Positions 40,696-49,415 of a stretch of 49,796 nucleotides of DNA are shown in pieces. Both the position numbers and the translations under genes were made by a program. The notes under the pieces are model-generated. The model was not told the origin of the DNA and made no database searches. It saw only the letters and a list, made by a program, of their open reading frames with translations. The stretch covers positions 1-49,796 of the IMG/VR virus record IMGVR_UViG_3300027797_000041; one strand, written 5' to 3'. The DNA is from a virus. Every line of letters starts with the position of its first letter. Position 1 is the first letter of the stretch.

Positions 40696-41365
40696 ACTAA
40701 CCTGCGGCTACTGCAAGAAAACATTTCGACGTGCAGAAAGTCTTGTGGTGCACATGTGTGAACCCAAGCGCCGCAGATCGGAACGATCAGAACGTGGTGT
40801 AGAACTGGGCTTTCAATCCTATTTGCGGTTCTATGAGATTGCACAAGGAAGTGCCAGACTCAAAACATTTGATGACTTTGCAGACTCACCTTACTACAGA
40901 GCATTTGTAAAGTTTGGTAGATACTGTGTGGGCACAAAGGCAATCAATCCTGCACAGTTTACAGAATGGTTGCTGAAGCACAACAAAAAGATTGACAACT
41001 GGGGCAGTGATAAAATCTACACTGAGTACTTGCTAGACTATTTGAAAGTGGAAGCAGTGGCCGACGCACTTGCACGAGCAGTGGAGCATGGCATAGACTG
41101 GAGTGAGAAGCATTCAGCGCCGCCACATGATTGTTTGCGTTATGGCAGCACTCATGCCATGTGCCATGCTATCACAACAGGACGCATCAGTCCCTGGGTG
41201 ATATACAACTCAGAGTCAGGACAGAAGTTTTTAGGTGAACTCACAGCCGACCAGGTCTCCATGATATGGCCTTACATAGATTCAGATATATGGCAAAAGA
41301 AATTCTCAGACTATGCCGCAGACGCTGAATACGCAAAACTAATATTGAAACAAGCAGGATGGTAA
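40676..41365 (+). CDS. Zinc-finger protein, unknown
   Basis: 229 residues from ATG 40676. Residues 9-30 form a C2H2/CCHC-like finger (CGYCKKTFRRAESLVVHMC), then an Arg-rich linker and a helical body with LKTFDDFADSPYYRAFVKFGRYCVG. The finger plus basic patch suggests nucleic-acid binding. Proteins of this type are conserved in aquatic T4-like phages near replication genes. It overlaps the gp62-like gene by 20 nt. Confidence 0.7.
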   Translation: MAETPSELTCGYCKKTFRRAESLVVHMCEPKRRRSERSERGVELGFQSYLRFYEIAQGSARLKTFDDFADSPYYRAFVKFGRYCVGTKAINPAQFTEWLLKHNKKIDNWGSDKIYTEYLLDYLKVEAVADALARAVEHGIDWSEKHSAPPHDCLRYGSTHAMCHAITTGRISPWVIYNSESGQKFLGELTADQVSMIWPYIDSDIWQKKFSDYAADAEYAKLILKQAGW

Positions 41366-41366
41366 C

Positions 41367-41726
41367 ATGATCAACTCAATAATGAGCATGGGCAAGCACG
41401 TCATAGTAGGAGGCGGCAACAGTGCCAGCAACTATATCAACACCGGTGCTGGCATGATGGGTGTGGGTGATCTACGATTTAACACCAGCACTCAACAAAT
41501 TGAATTCTACAACGGCCAGAGTTGGCAAACATTTATTATGGCACAGGCCACAGTGGGACTCACCGGCACAGCCGAAGCAGCCATTGATTGGGCACTGGAT
41601 AAAATACAACAAGAAAAGGAAGCTCGGGCCATGTCTGAACAGTATCCTGCTGTGGCAGATGCCATGGGTGCTGTGCGTGAGGCTGAAGAACAATTGAAAA
41701 CTGTTGTGGCGCTGTGTAGAACATGA
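41367..41726 (+). CDS. Small structural-type protein
   Basis: 119 residues. The first half (GVGDLRFNTSTQQIEFYNGQSW) matches the short beta-repeats of phage fibre/virion proteins; the second half is a coiled-coil-like helix rich in Ala and Glu. Its mix of features suits a fibre connector. It starts 1 nt after the zinc-finger stop. Confidence 0.58.
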   Translation: MINSIMSMGKHVIVGGGNSASNYINTGAGMMGVGDLRFNTSTQQIEFYNGQSWQTFIMAQATVGLTGTAEAAIDWALDKIQQEKEARAMSEQYPAVADAMGAVREAEEQLKTVVALCRT

Positions 41727-42301
41727 GTGCAGACATTGATATTGACGTTCCGGATCGTAGTCGAATATTAGAACTGATCCAACACACACCTGCTAGACAG
41801 GTTGTGGATGGCCGGCCACGTAAACATAACTCTGGTATCTACATCACAGACATTCCACAAGATCCTGAACATGGCTGTGCTGCCATTGATTATGAGTCAG
41901 CAGAACAGCGTGGCTACTTTAAAATTGACTTGTTGAACATGAGTGTGTATCAGTTGATCCAGGATCCTGCACACTACGATACCATGTTGTCAGCCGTACC
42001 TCCATGGTCACGACTGTGGACAGACAGACCCTGGGCCGGTCAGTTGGTACATATAGGCAATTATGTGGATTTGTTGACAGCGATGCAACCCGACTCAATA
42101 CCCAGGATGGCTGCTTTTATTTCAATCATTAGACCGGGCAAAGCACACCTACAGCGAAAGTCCTGGGATCAAGTGTTTGCTGAAGTTTGGGATGGAGATG
42201 AGTCGCGTGGGTATACGTTCAAGAAGTCACATGCTGTGAGCTATGCAGCCTTGGTGACCTTGCACATGAACTTGCTTAATCAAGCCGACGCACAAGGGTG
42301 A
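41723..42301 (+). CDS. Miniature DNA polymerase III alpha-like protein (192 aa)
   Basis: The blocks of a bacterial C-family polymerase occur in correct order but strongly compressed: DIDID (4-8; equivalent to the FDVDF catalytic pair), HNSGIYI (35-41; like HAGGVVI), GYFKIDLLN (64-72; like LVKFDFLGL with the third catalytic Asp), FISIIRPG (132-139; like the YRPG block) and GYTFKKSHAVSYAAL (163-177; like GYGFNKSHSAAYAL). PHP, beta-binding and tau-binding regions are missing. Whether it polymerises, or regulates or mimics host DnaE, is unknown. T4-like phages normally use family B gp43, so a DnaE remnant is notable. It overlaps the upstream gene by 4 nt. Confidence 0.72.
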   Translation: MSADIDIDVPDRSRILELIQHTPARQVVDGRPRKHNSGIYITDIPQDPEHGCAAIDYESAEQRGYFKIDLLNMSVYQLIQDPAHYDTMLSAVPPWSRLWTDRPWAGQLVHIGNYVDLLTAMQPDSIPRMAAFISIIRPGKAHLQRKSWDQVFAEVWDGDESRGYTFKKSHAVSYAALVTLHMNLLNQADAQG

Positions 42302-42653
42302 TTGATTTACGCTTGCTCTTTTTACGAACAATGTCTATTAGACTGCACACAGGCCCGTGCAAGATTTCAAGATCTTTGTTTGAGAATGTGCGTAGTGTAA
42401 ATTTAAAGCGGTCCCAGTCCCCGCGCAGGAATATGTTGATGGGTATGCTGCGATTGCTTTCCCACCACCAGGTGTTGGCCAAATCTAAAAAATCCAGTTT
42501 GTCTTGTTGTGCAAGCACAGCACCAAAGTCGTAGATGGTTGTGACAGCATCGTCCCGGTTTTGCACCACACCCACATATTCCTGACTGGCGTACACGCAC
42601 AGAGTTATAAAGGGATATTTTTCCGCCAGTTTTTCAAAGATGTTATTGCCCAT
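42276..42653 (-). CDS. Conserved protein, unknown
   Basis: 125 residues, MGNNIFEKLAEKYPFIT onward. FLDLANTWWWESNRSIPINIFLRGDWDRF is the strongest block. It converges on the DnaE-like gene (26-nt overlap) and its ATG lies inside the late-type box of the divergent fibre gene. No function recognised. Confidence 0.6.
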   Translation of the reverse strand: MGNNIFEKLAEKYPFITLCVYASQEYVGVVQNRDDAVTTIYDFGAVLAQQDKLDFLDLANTWWWESNRSIPINIFLRGDWDRFKFTLRTFSNKDLEILHGPVCSLIDIVRKKSKRKSITLVRRLD

Positions 42654-42658
42654 AAATA
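42653..42658 (+). promoter_or_regulatory. Late-type box TAAATAC upstream of fibre gene
   Basis: CATAAATACG; the CAT is also the minus-strand start codon of the divergent gene. A GAGGA ribosome site lies between box and ATG 42674, so this mRNA would have a normal short leader. Confidence 0.5.
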
Positions 42659-42673
42659 CGTTTTGAGGATCCT

Positions 42674-43753
42674 ATGTATTCAACCACCATTTACTTATAT
42701 CAACAAATCATTCGGGTATTATTGATTGACACCAGTGGTGGATACTTTACTGCGAGGTACGACCCAGTGTATGCAAAAACTTTAACTGTTAACAAAGGTG
42801 TAGACAACGTGCTGTTGTTTGAATTCATCAACCAAGACCAAAAACCTGTGAACATCACAGGCAGCACATTTAGATTTAGACTGCTGAACCAAGCAGGTGA
42901 CAGATTGTTGATCGAAAAAGACATGACTGTACTTAGTGCCAGTTTGGGCCGGGTCAAAGTTGTGCTGGACACTGCGGATACCATCAATATTCTTGCGCAA
43001 CCTGGCAGCTACAGCATACAACGCTCAGCCGGCAACTATGTGCAGGCAGCATTTACAGATGCCAATTCAGGTGCCAGAGCTGACTGCGATATTGTGGACA
43101 GCGTATTGCCCGAATTCATGGCCAGCCAACCTGTGACAATTCCCACAATTTATGGTAAAAACTCCTGGCCACAGCCTGGACCGCAATCATGGCCAGACTG
43201 GGCACTGCAACCACAACCACAGTCCCGCAACTACTTGACCGAATACTATTCCAGCGAAATCAACACCACTGGCTCCAGTCTCACCACAATCAAGTATGAT
43301 CTGGAACACTATACCGGCACAGTCAAAGTGCAGGCCGCACAAGATTATGAATCCGTTTGGATGGATGTTACAGAAAGTCGTGAGTACTTTGATGAGACCA
43401 GCACCCAGTATATCAACGTAGTGGGATTTCATCCCCTGCTGAGATTGGGACTGAACAACAGTCAAGGCTATGGTGCCTCAGCCACTGCTACTGTTGTTGA
43501 TGGTGTGGTCACCGGCGTGTCAATTACCAACGCAGGCCTAGGATACATGGCCGCACCGTACGTTCAGTTGCTGGGCAATGGTGCCGGTGCCACAGCCGTT
43601 GGTGCACCATTTGTAGGCCCAAGTGGCATTGGTGCAATCACAGTGACCAACGGTGGATCCGGATACTTGCCCTTGAATTTTGGCGGCACCGAAGCACAGG
43701 CAGTGACAGTGTTGATCACAACTGGCTACGTTACCAATATCTTTTATCGTTAA
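42674..43753 (+). CDS. Virion/tail-fibre-type protein
   Basis: 359 residues. Residues 30-140 resemble an N-terminal BppU-like or receptor-binding module (VLLFEFINQDQKPVNITGSTF). The C-terminal part carries repeats of the form VTGVSITNAGLGYMAAP / IGAITVTNGGSGYLPLN, common in phage fibre proteins. A proline-tryptophan stretch sits between. It is likely exposed on the virion. GAGGAT precedes ATG. Confidence 0.68.
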   Translation: MYSTTIYLYQQIIRVLLIDTSGGYFTARYDPVYAKTLTVNKGVDNVLLFEFINQDQKPVNITGSTFRFRLLNQAGDRLLIEKDMTVLSASLGRVKVVLDTADTINILAQPGSYSIQRSAGNYVQAAFTDANSGARADCDIVDSVLPEFMASQPVTIPTIYGKNSWPQPGPQSWPDWALQPQPQSRNYLTEYYSSEINTTGSSLTTIKYDLEHYTGTVKVQAAQDYESVWMDVTESREYFDETSTQYINVVGFHPLLRLGLNNSQGYGASATATVVDGVVTGVSITNAGLGYMAAPYVQLLGNGAGATAVGAPFVGPSGIGAITVTNGGSGYLPLNFGGTEAQAVTVLITTGYVTNIFYR

Positions 43754-43756
43754 GCA

Positions 43757-43785
43757 TTGCATTTGCGTGACAAATCTGTTACAAT
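43757..43785 (+). promoter_or_regulatory. Sigma70 promoter with -10 six nt before primase ATG
   Basis: TTGCAT (43757-43762), 17-nt spacer ending TGT, TACAAT (43780-43785). The predicted start of transcription is the A of ATG 43792; no Shine-Dalgarno. Confidence 0.55.
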
Positions 43786-43791
43786 CAACAG

Positions 43792-44778
43792 ATGCTTGAT
43801 ATCCTTGCTTACCTACCTGCCAAAAAGAAACCCACGCCTTCGGGTTGGTTGAGTTTCAATGCGGTATGTTGTCAGCACACAGGTGGCACACAGGATCGAC
43901 GTGGACGTGGTGGACTCAAAGCTACTGAGGCAGGATGGAGTTACCACTGTTTCAATTGTGCATACACAGCCAGTTTCATATTAGGTCGGACCGTAAGTTA
44001 TAAAGCCCGAAAGCTCTTGGGCTGGTTGGGAGTTTCAGAATCAGAAATAGAAATGCTGAATCTGGAGAGTCTGAGACATCGAAGCATTAATGGCATTTTG
44101 GAAGATCGACAGCAAACATGGAATACTCTGACAGGTATCACATTTGAAGAACGAGACTTGCCACCATACGCTGAATTGCTAATGCCCGAACATGAATTGC
44201 ACTGGGACTATGTGCGTGGTAGACATGTGCCTGAAGATTTTCCGGCCATGGTACAGATAGAGAATGACGGGGTGCATTGGATTCGACCTCATGTGGTAAT
44301 TCCATTCACTCATGATAACAAGATTGTGGGATACACATGTAGATTCTTAGACAACCGACAGCCCAAATTCATCAGCGACAGTCAACCAGGATATGTGTTT
44401 GGTGCAGACTTGCAACCGTCAAACTGGCAGCACATGATAGTTGTGGAAGGCATCTTTGATGCACTCAGCATTGGTGGTGTGGCTGTGATGCACAACACTG
44501 TGTCAGACGCACAGGCCAGATTGATACGCAGCTTGAGTCGAGAAATAACAGTAGTTCCAGATCAGGATCAAGCCGGCATTGATTTGATTGACCGTGCTGT
44601 AGAACTGGGTTGGGCAGTGAGCATACCTGAGTGGCCTGCGGGTTGCAAGGACGCGAATGATGCTGTGATAAAGTTGGGTCGATTGGGGGCTCTACTAACT
44701 ATAATGCAATCAAGAGAAACCAGCAAGATCAAGATAGAACTAAGGAAGAAAGCACTTGTTAAAAGAATACGGACTTGA
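43792..44778 (+). CDS. 61: DNA primase, gp61-like
   Basis: Makes RNA primers on the lagging strand with helicase gp41. The N-terminal zinc domain shows Cys and His pairs (VCCQHTGG, then YHCFNCAYT at about 53-60). The TOPRIM core has VVEGIFDALSIGG (Glu) and VVPDQDQAGID (D-x-D). The 328-residue length fits T4 gp61 (342). It overlaps the helicase gene by 23 nt. Confidence 0.9.
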   Translation: MLDILAYLPAKKKPTPSGWLSFNAVCCQHTGGTQDRRGRGGLKATEAGWSYHCFNCAYTASFILGRTVSYKARKLLGWLGVSESEIEMLNLESLRHRSINGILEDRQQTWNTLTGITFEERDLPPYAELLMPEHELHWDYVRGRHVPEDFPAMVQIENDGVHWIRPHVVIPFTHDNKIVGYTCRFLDNRQPKFISDSQPGYVFGADLQPSNWQHMIVVEGIFDALSIGGVAVMHNTVSDAQARLIRSLSREITVVPDQDQAGIDLIDRAVELGWAVSIPEWPAGCKDANDAVIKLGRLGALLTIMQSRETSKIKIELRKKALVKRIRT

Positions 44779-46174
44779 AGTTCAACGATTATTTCTAGAA
44801 ATGATGTTGGAAGATGCACAAAGTTATGTGCGTGTGCAGAACATCTACAACCCGCAGAACTTTGACAAAAGCCTGCGAGCCGTGGCTGAGTTCATCAAAG
44901 AACATTCGGACAAACACAAGACCTTGCCTGACCGCATGCAGATCTCTGCCACCACAGGCGTTAAACTACAGGCAGTACCTGATCTGAACGAAGGCCATTT
45001 TGATTGGTTTATGGTTGAGTTTGAACAGTTTACCAAGCGCCAAGAACTAGAACGTGCAATTCTCAAGGCAGCAGACATGCTGGAGAAAGGCGACTTTGAG
45101 CCTGTGGAAAAACTGATCAAGGATGCGGTACAAATCTCTCTGACTCGAGACATGGGCACAGATTACTTTGCTGACCCAGCAGGCCGTATCAACAAGTATT
45201 TCAACTCAGGTGGGCAAGTGTCAACAGGTTGGCCACAACTGGATAGATTATTGTATGGCGGGTTTAGCCGTGGTGAACTAAACATCTTTGCCGGCGGGTC
45301 AGGCTCAGGCAAGAGCTTGGTCATGATGAACATTGCATTGAACTGGTTGCAACAAGGCTTGAGCGGTGTGTATATCACACTGGAACTGAGTGAAGAACTC
45401 ACAAGTCTACGGACTGACGCGATGTTGACCAACATGAGCACCAAAGACATTCGCAAGGACATTGACACCACAGAACTCAAGGTCAAATTGGTGGCCAAAA
45501 AGTCGGGCAACTATCAAGTCAAAGGCCTGCCGGCACAAAGCAATATCAACGACATACGTGCATATTTGAAAGAGTATCAAATTCAAACAGGCAAACGTGT
45601 GGACTTTGTGATGATTGACTACTTGGACCTGTTGATGCCTGTGAGTGCAAAAGTTTCGCCCAACGACCTGTTTGTGAAAGACAAATATGTTTCAGAAGAG
45701 TTACGTAACCTTGCCAAAGAACTGGGATTCTTGATGGTAACAGCTTCGCAGTTGAATCGATCAGCTGTGGAAGAAATTGAATTTGATCACAGTCATATTT
45801 CAGGTGGTATATCTAAAATCAACACAGCAGATAACGTGTTTGGTATCTTTACTTCACGTGCCATGAAAGAGCGTGGCAAGTATCAGATACAGTGTATGAA
45901 GTCTCGAAGCTCGACCGGCGTTGGTCAAAAAATTGATTTGGAGTACAACATTGAAACAATGCGCATTACTGATGAAGGCGGAGAAGATGGAGATGCTTAT
46001 TCAAAGAAACCATCTGCATCAATTATGGACTCGATCAAGGCCCGCAGCCAAGTTAGCCCGGCTGGAGATGACGCAAACAGCTCTCCATGGGACAGTGCGG
46101 AGCCTGCCAAAGTTACAGCAGACGTTCAAAGTGCAAAACTAAAACAACTGTTGGGAAAGATTAAAACTGGATAA
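44756..46174 (+). CDS. 41: Replicative helicase, gp41/DnaB-like
   Basis: Hexameric helicase unwinding the fork with gp61. TTG 44756 (MLKEYGLEVQRLF) is supported by AAGGAAG at proper spacing and overlaps the primase gene. Walker A GGSGSGKSLV at about 182-191, LELSEE, MIDYLDLL (Walker B) and ASQLNRSA with ISGGISKINTADN are the DnaB/RecA-core blocks. At 472 residues it matches T4 gp41 (475). Confidence 0.93.
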   Translation: MLKEYGLEVQRLFLEMMLEDAQSYVRVQNIYNPQNFDKSLRAVAEFIKEHSDKHKTLPDRMQISATTGVKLQAVPDLNEGHFDWFMVEFEQFTKRQELERAILKAADMLEKGDFEPVEKLIKDAVQISLTRDMGTDYFADPAGRINKYFNSGGQVSTGWPQLDRLLYGGFSRGELNIFAGGSGSGKSLVMMNIALNWLQQGLSGVYITLELSEELTSLRTDAMLTNMSTKDIRKDIDTTELKVKLVAKKSGNYQVKGLPAQSNINDIRAYLKEYQIQTGKRVDFVMIDYLDLLMPVSAKVSPNDLFVKDKYVSEELRNLAKELGFLMVTASQLNRSAVEEIEFDHSHISGGISKINTADNVFGIFTSRAMKERGKYQIQCMKSRSSTGVGQKIDLEYNIETMRITDEGGEDGDAYSKKPSASIMDSIKARSQVSPAGDDANSSPWDSAEPAKVTADVQSAKLKQLLGKIKTG

Positions 46175-47160
46175 TGACCAATTGTATTGATGCATTTAAA
46201 AGTTTAAACATTGCAGATTACAATGGTTCTATTTTTGTGTCTCCGTGTTGTATATCCCCACCGGTTAAATCTAAAACTACTGATTTTAAAAACATACAAT
46301 ATTTGAAAGATATTAGAGATTCTTGGACACAAGAGATTTTTCCGACCCCATGTCATGCATGCAAGGTAGCAGAGTCAGCTGAGATGAGCAGCCGCCGAAT
46401 TGGTAGCAATCAATGGTACAATGACAACGGATACAATAATACTGATGTTGAATTAATAAAACTCGATTATTGGGTAGGAGACACTTGCAATTTACGTTGT
46501 ACTATATGTGGTCCACATTTTAGTAGTGCATGGAAACAAGAATTAGATGTATCGCCGGCGCTTAAAAAATCTGTAACAAACTATTTTTGGAAACAGATGG
46601 ACCTGTCAACTGTTAGATGGGTTCATTTCAATGGCGGTGAACCTTTGCTGAGCAAGACTCATTTAGAATTTTTACAGACGTTGCCAAGCAAAGAACAAGT
46701 GCATATTAACTACAACACAAATGCAACCATACTACCAGATCAAACATTATTGGATCTTTGGCAGCAGTTTAAATTAGTACAAATTGATTTTAGTATAGAT
46801 GATATTGGGCAAAGATTTGAATATCAACGATACCCAGCCAACTGGACACAAGTAAAGGATAATTTACAGTGGTACATCGATCATGCTCCGCATAATTGTA
46901 TGTTTGCAGTCAATACCACTGTAAGTGTGTTAAACTATTCTAATTTAGAAAATTTAGATTTATGGCTAACCAATAATTTTTATGTGTCTAGATTTACCGA
47001 TGCTATAGAACATAGAAAACAAATGGCCAGTGGGTTATTTGCGCTTGATGGGGCGCAACAACGAATTCACAAAATCAAAAGATTTCTAGAATCATGTGAT
47101 GCACGTCGTGGCACAAACTGGCAAATAACATTTCCTGAGCTTGTTGAATATCTCAATTAA
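46174..47160 (+). CDS. Radical SAM (twitch-type) protein
   Basis: 328 residues. SPCCISPP and PCHACK near the N-terminus form an SPASM-like Cys set; the cluster motif CNLRCTIC is at 105-112, then FNGGEPLL. It is built like the N-terminal part of the radical SAM/SGNH fusion at 9818, but without the hydrolase domain. The DNA is markedly AT-richer than the helicase gene it overlaps by one base (TAATG), a sign of separate acquisition. Substrate unknown. Confidence 0.78.
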   Translation: MTNCIDAFKSLNIADYNGSIFVSPCCISPPVKSKTTDFKNIQYLKDIRDSWTQEIFPTPCHACKVAESAEMSSRRIGSNQWYNDNGYNNTDVELIKLDYWVGDTCNLRCTICGPHFSSAWKQELDVSPALKKSVTNYFWKQMDLSTVRWVHFNGGEPLLSKTHLEFLQTLPSKEQVHINYNTNATILPDQTLLDLWQQFKLVQIDFSIDDIGQRFEYQRYPANWTQVKDNLQWYIDHAPHNCMFAVNTTVSVLNYSNLENLDLWLTNNFYVSRFTDAIEHRKQMASGLFALDGAQQRIHKIKRFLESCDARRGTNWQITFPELVEYLN

Positions 47161-49097
47161 GCCGCCGTGGTCACAGCAGTCCATGTGGTGCTACCGTTAG
47201 TATTTACATACATTCTAGTGCTGGTTGAGCTACCGTCTGTGCGCAAATACAGTGATCCTTGGGCGGCACTCAATGTTGGTGCACCAGATCCAAAGAATAC
47301 GCCAAGATTGGCCACACTAGAAAACTTGTAGCCGGCGCCAGCAGTGCCACCAGCAGGCACAGCAGTTCCAGACAGTATGGTGGCTGCACCTACAGCAGAT
47401 ACCACGGCACCAGATAACACATTACCACCTGTGATGTTGCCTGACACATCAACAGCACCAGTGACATTAACGCCATCTTCAATGTTCACAAAACTGGAAT
47501 CGTCTGATCTGATGTTGTTAGTCACAATCATTGGTGTAGTAACTACGTTGACCGCAGTTATATTGTTACATGTGATATTTCCAGTAACCACTACCCCTTG
47601 TTCAACATTTAATCCATCTTCTATTGTGACAAAACTTGAATCATCAGATTTAATATTATTGGTCACAAGCCTTGGTGTAGTAACTACGTTGACCGCAGTT
47701 ATATTGTTACCAGAAATATTGGCAGTAGTGCTTAATTGTCCATCACTTAAAATGTTACCACCTGTGATATTACCAAGTGCAACAACTTGATTACTAGTAG
47801 TTAAATTACCAGCAATAACGTTGCCAGATAAACTGACGTTACCAGTGGCATTGATAAATCCGCATGTAACATTACCTGTTGCACTGATTGTACCACCAGT
47901 TCTTATATTACCTCCAGTGACATTGCCAGTGGCAGTAACAAGTCCATTTAAAGTAGCATTAGCACCTGTAATATTGCCAGTTGCGTTTACGTATCCTGTA
48001 AAATTTGCACCAATGGGAGTAAACACTATTACGTTAGCGGTAGGACCAAAGGTTGCTTGAATATTACCACTTGGTATGTCTACGGCCAGTTGAGTAGTGC
48101 CTGACACAATTTGTGTTAATTGTGTTACGCCAGTCAGTTGTGAACCATTGCCAATAAAATAATCACCAGTGATGTTGCCAGCTGATGACACTACCCCCGC
48201 AGTAAGAATATTGCCACTAATGATGTTGCCAAGTGATGATACTACGCCAGCAGTAAGAATATTACCACCAGTGATGTTGCCAGTAGCACTTACTACTCCG
48301 GTGACATATTCACCAGTCGCCGCAAACACTGCTACATTACTTGTGCCAGCAACATTTATTCTAATATTAGCATTGGCCAGTACAGCAATATTTGATGTAC
48401 CATTTGTTATTACTGGTCCAGCATTTGCAGTAATACCAGTCAACAAGGATCCATTACCAATGAAATTTTGGCCACTTACAACATTACCAACCACTGTCAC
48501 ATCATTGGTGTAATAATTTAACGGACGATTCAAATCAAATATAGTGATATTACTGCCGCCTGTGGTGGTCAAAAATCCAAATTCGTATGTGCCAGCTTGA
48601 GCAAAAGTAATCACATTGCTGGCAAAACCTTGAATGCCAGTCACACCGTTGCTGACAGCCACGGGCAGGGCCATGGTGCGCCCTGCTTGATCCACGGTGA
48701 TTTGAGTGCGTATCATGCCTGCTGTGCCTGCTGTGGGCCAGGTGTTGGAATCAAATCCCAGGCTGATGTTGCCGGCCATGTAAATGCTTTGATAATGCCC
48801 TGCATTGCAATCGATGTTGATGGTGCCCGAAGTGTTGGCAATGGCCACTGTGACGCCAGAAAACCCGCGGATTTGTGCATTGTACATCACATTGTTGGCC
48901 AAGTTGTTGTCCAGTGTAGTACCAGTCAGCGCGGCTTTGAGCAGTGCTTTGCTCTGCAGATCAGTTATTTCATCGGCTGCGTATTGAAAATTTGTTCGGG
49001 TGTTGGTAAAATTGTCACGCATGCCTTGAGTGTTGTTGCTCACGCCTGCAATGGGGTAATTTCCGTCAATGTCGGTGGGGTTGATCTGGCTGGTCAT
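47157..49097 (-). CDS. Repeat-built tail fibre protein
   Basis: 646 residues from ATG 49097, with AAGGAAC and a late box upstream. The first 200 residues (DIDGNYPIAGVSNNTQGMRDNF) form a conserved fibre-attachment-type head. The rest is dominated by short beta repeats with GNITGGNILTAG and FIGNGSLLTGI, and ends in a domain with YKFSSVANLGVFFGSG and LYLRTDGSS. Such repeats build trimeric fibre shafts. It faces the helicase block on the opposite strand, overlapping the radical SAM gene by 4 nt. Exact DNA repeats inside indicate ongoing length change. Confidence 0.82.
   Translation of the reverse strand: MTSQINPTDIDGNYPIAGVSNNTQGMRDNFTNTRTNFQYAADEITDLQSKALLKAALTGTTLDNNLANNVMYNAQIRGFSGVTVAIANTSGTINIDCNAGHYQSIYMAGNISLGFDSNTWPTAGTAGMIRTQITVDQAGRTMALPVAVSNGVTGIQGFASNVITFAQAGTYEFGFLTTTGGSNITIFDLNRPLNYYTNDVTVVGNVVSGQNFIGNGSLLTGITANAGPVITNGTSNIAVLANANIRINVAGTSNVAVFAATGEYVTGVVSATGNITGGNILTAGVVSSLGNIISGNILTAGVVSSAGNITGDYFIGNGSQLTGVTQLTQIVSGTTQLAVDIPSGNIQATFGPTANVIVFTPIGANFTGYVNATGNITGANATLNGLVTATGNVTGGNIRTGGTISATGNVTCGFINATGNVSLSGNVIAGNLTTSNQVVALGNITGGNILSDGQLSTTANISGNNITAVNVVTTPRLVTNNIKSDDSSFVTIEDGLNVEQGVVVTGNITCNNITAVNVVTTPMIVTNNIRSDDSSFVNIEDGVNVTGAVDVSGNITGGNVLSGAVVSAVGAATILSGTAVPAGGTAGAGYKFSSVANLGVFFGSGAPTLSAAQGSLYLRTDGSSTSTRMYVNTNGSTTWTAVTTAA
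47531..47569. repeat. 39-nt direct repeat in fibre gene, copy 1
   Basis: TTGGTGTAGTAACTACGTTG and the following 19 bases are identical to 47672-47710. The 141-nt spacing equals 47 codons, so recombination between copies keeps the frame. Confidence 0.85.
47672..47710. repeat. 39-nt direct repeat in fibre gene, copy 2
   Basis: Identical to 47531-47569. Both encode the repeat with ITAVNVVTTP. Confidence 0.85.
48187..48288. repeat. 51-nt tandem repeat in fibre gene
   Basis: Two imperfect 17-codon units encode GNILTAGVVSSLGNIIS and GNILTAGVVSSAGNITG in tandem. Confidence 0.65.
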
Positions 49098-49116
49098 ACT
49101 GGTTCCTTGTGTTAGA

Positions 49117-49122
49117 TATTTA
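49117..49122 (-). promoter_or_regulatory. Late-type box of the fibre gene
   Basis: On the minus strand CAATAAATATC, 19 nt before ATG 49097 with AAGGAAC in between. It is back-to-back with a plus-strand box at 49141. Confidence 0.5.
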
Positions 49123-49140
49123 TTGTAACTGCGTTTCCAC

Positions 49141-49146
49141 TAAATA
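49141..49146 (+). promoter_or_regulatory. Late-type box upstream of 82-aa protein
   Basis: ACTAAATAATCC, 20 nt before ATG 49167; AAAGG lies between. It makes a divergent pair with the minus-strand box at 49117. Confidence 0.45.
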
Positions 49147-49166
49147 ATCCAAAGGCCCTTGAGCAG

Positions 49167-49415
49167 ATGCAAAAGAAGACTAAAAGTATATTGGAAGAAC
49201 TGGACAGCTTGTACATCGAGCGTGATCGCCAGTCGGTGATCGAAACTCGTGCCAGTAATTTGATTGAAACAGCCATTCGTTTGATGGAACAAATTGACGC
49301 TGAGTACAGCCCAGAGCAAGCAGAAAATCTGCAACGCAAACTGCTCAACGCTATCAAACATCGTGACACCGGCAAGTTCTCAAGGTCTGTAAGGAGAACT
49401 CATGCAGATATATGA
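49167..49415 (+). CDS. Small helical protein, unknown
   Basis: 82 residues. It is mostly one amphipathic helical region (KKTKSILEELDSLYIERD, then RASNLIETAIRLMEQID). Similar short proteins precede structural genes in related phages. The opposite strand also has open frames here, but codon pattern, box and ribosome site favour plus. It overlaps the next gene by 14 nt. Confidence 0.65.
   Translation: MQKKTKSILEELDSLYIERDRQSVIETRASNLIETAIRLMEQIDAEYSPEQAENLQRKLLNAIKHRDTGKFSRSVRRTHADI

Noticed and set aside
47344-49115. Plus-strand frames of 60-172 codons opposite the fibre gene
   Set aside because: They are Pro/Val/Thr-rich reverse images of the GNITGG repeats.
49112-49375. Minus-strand frames opposite the 82-aa protein
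   Set aside because: The plus frame has a ribosome site, a box and overlap with the next gene; the minus frames cover the divergent late boxes.
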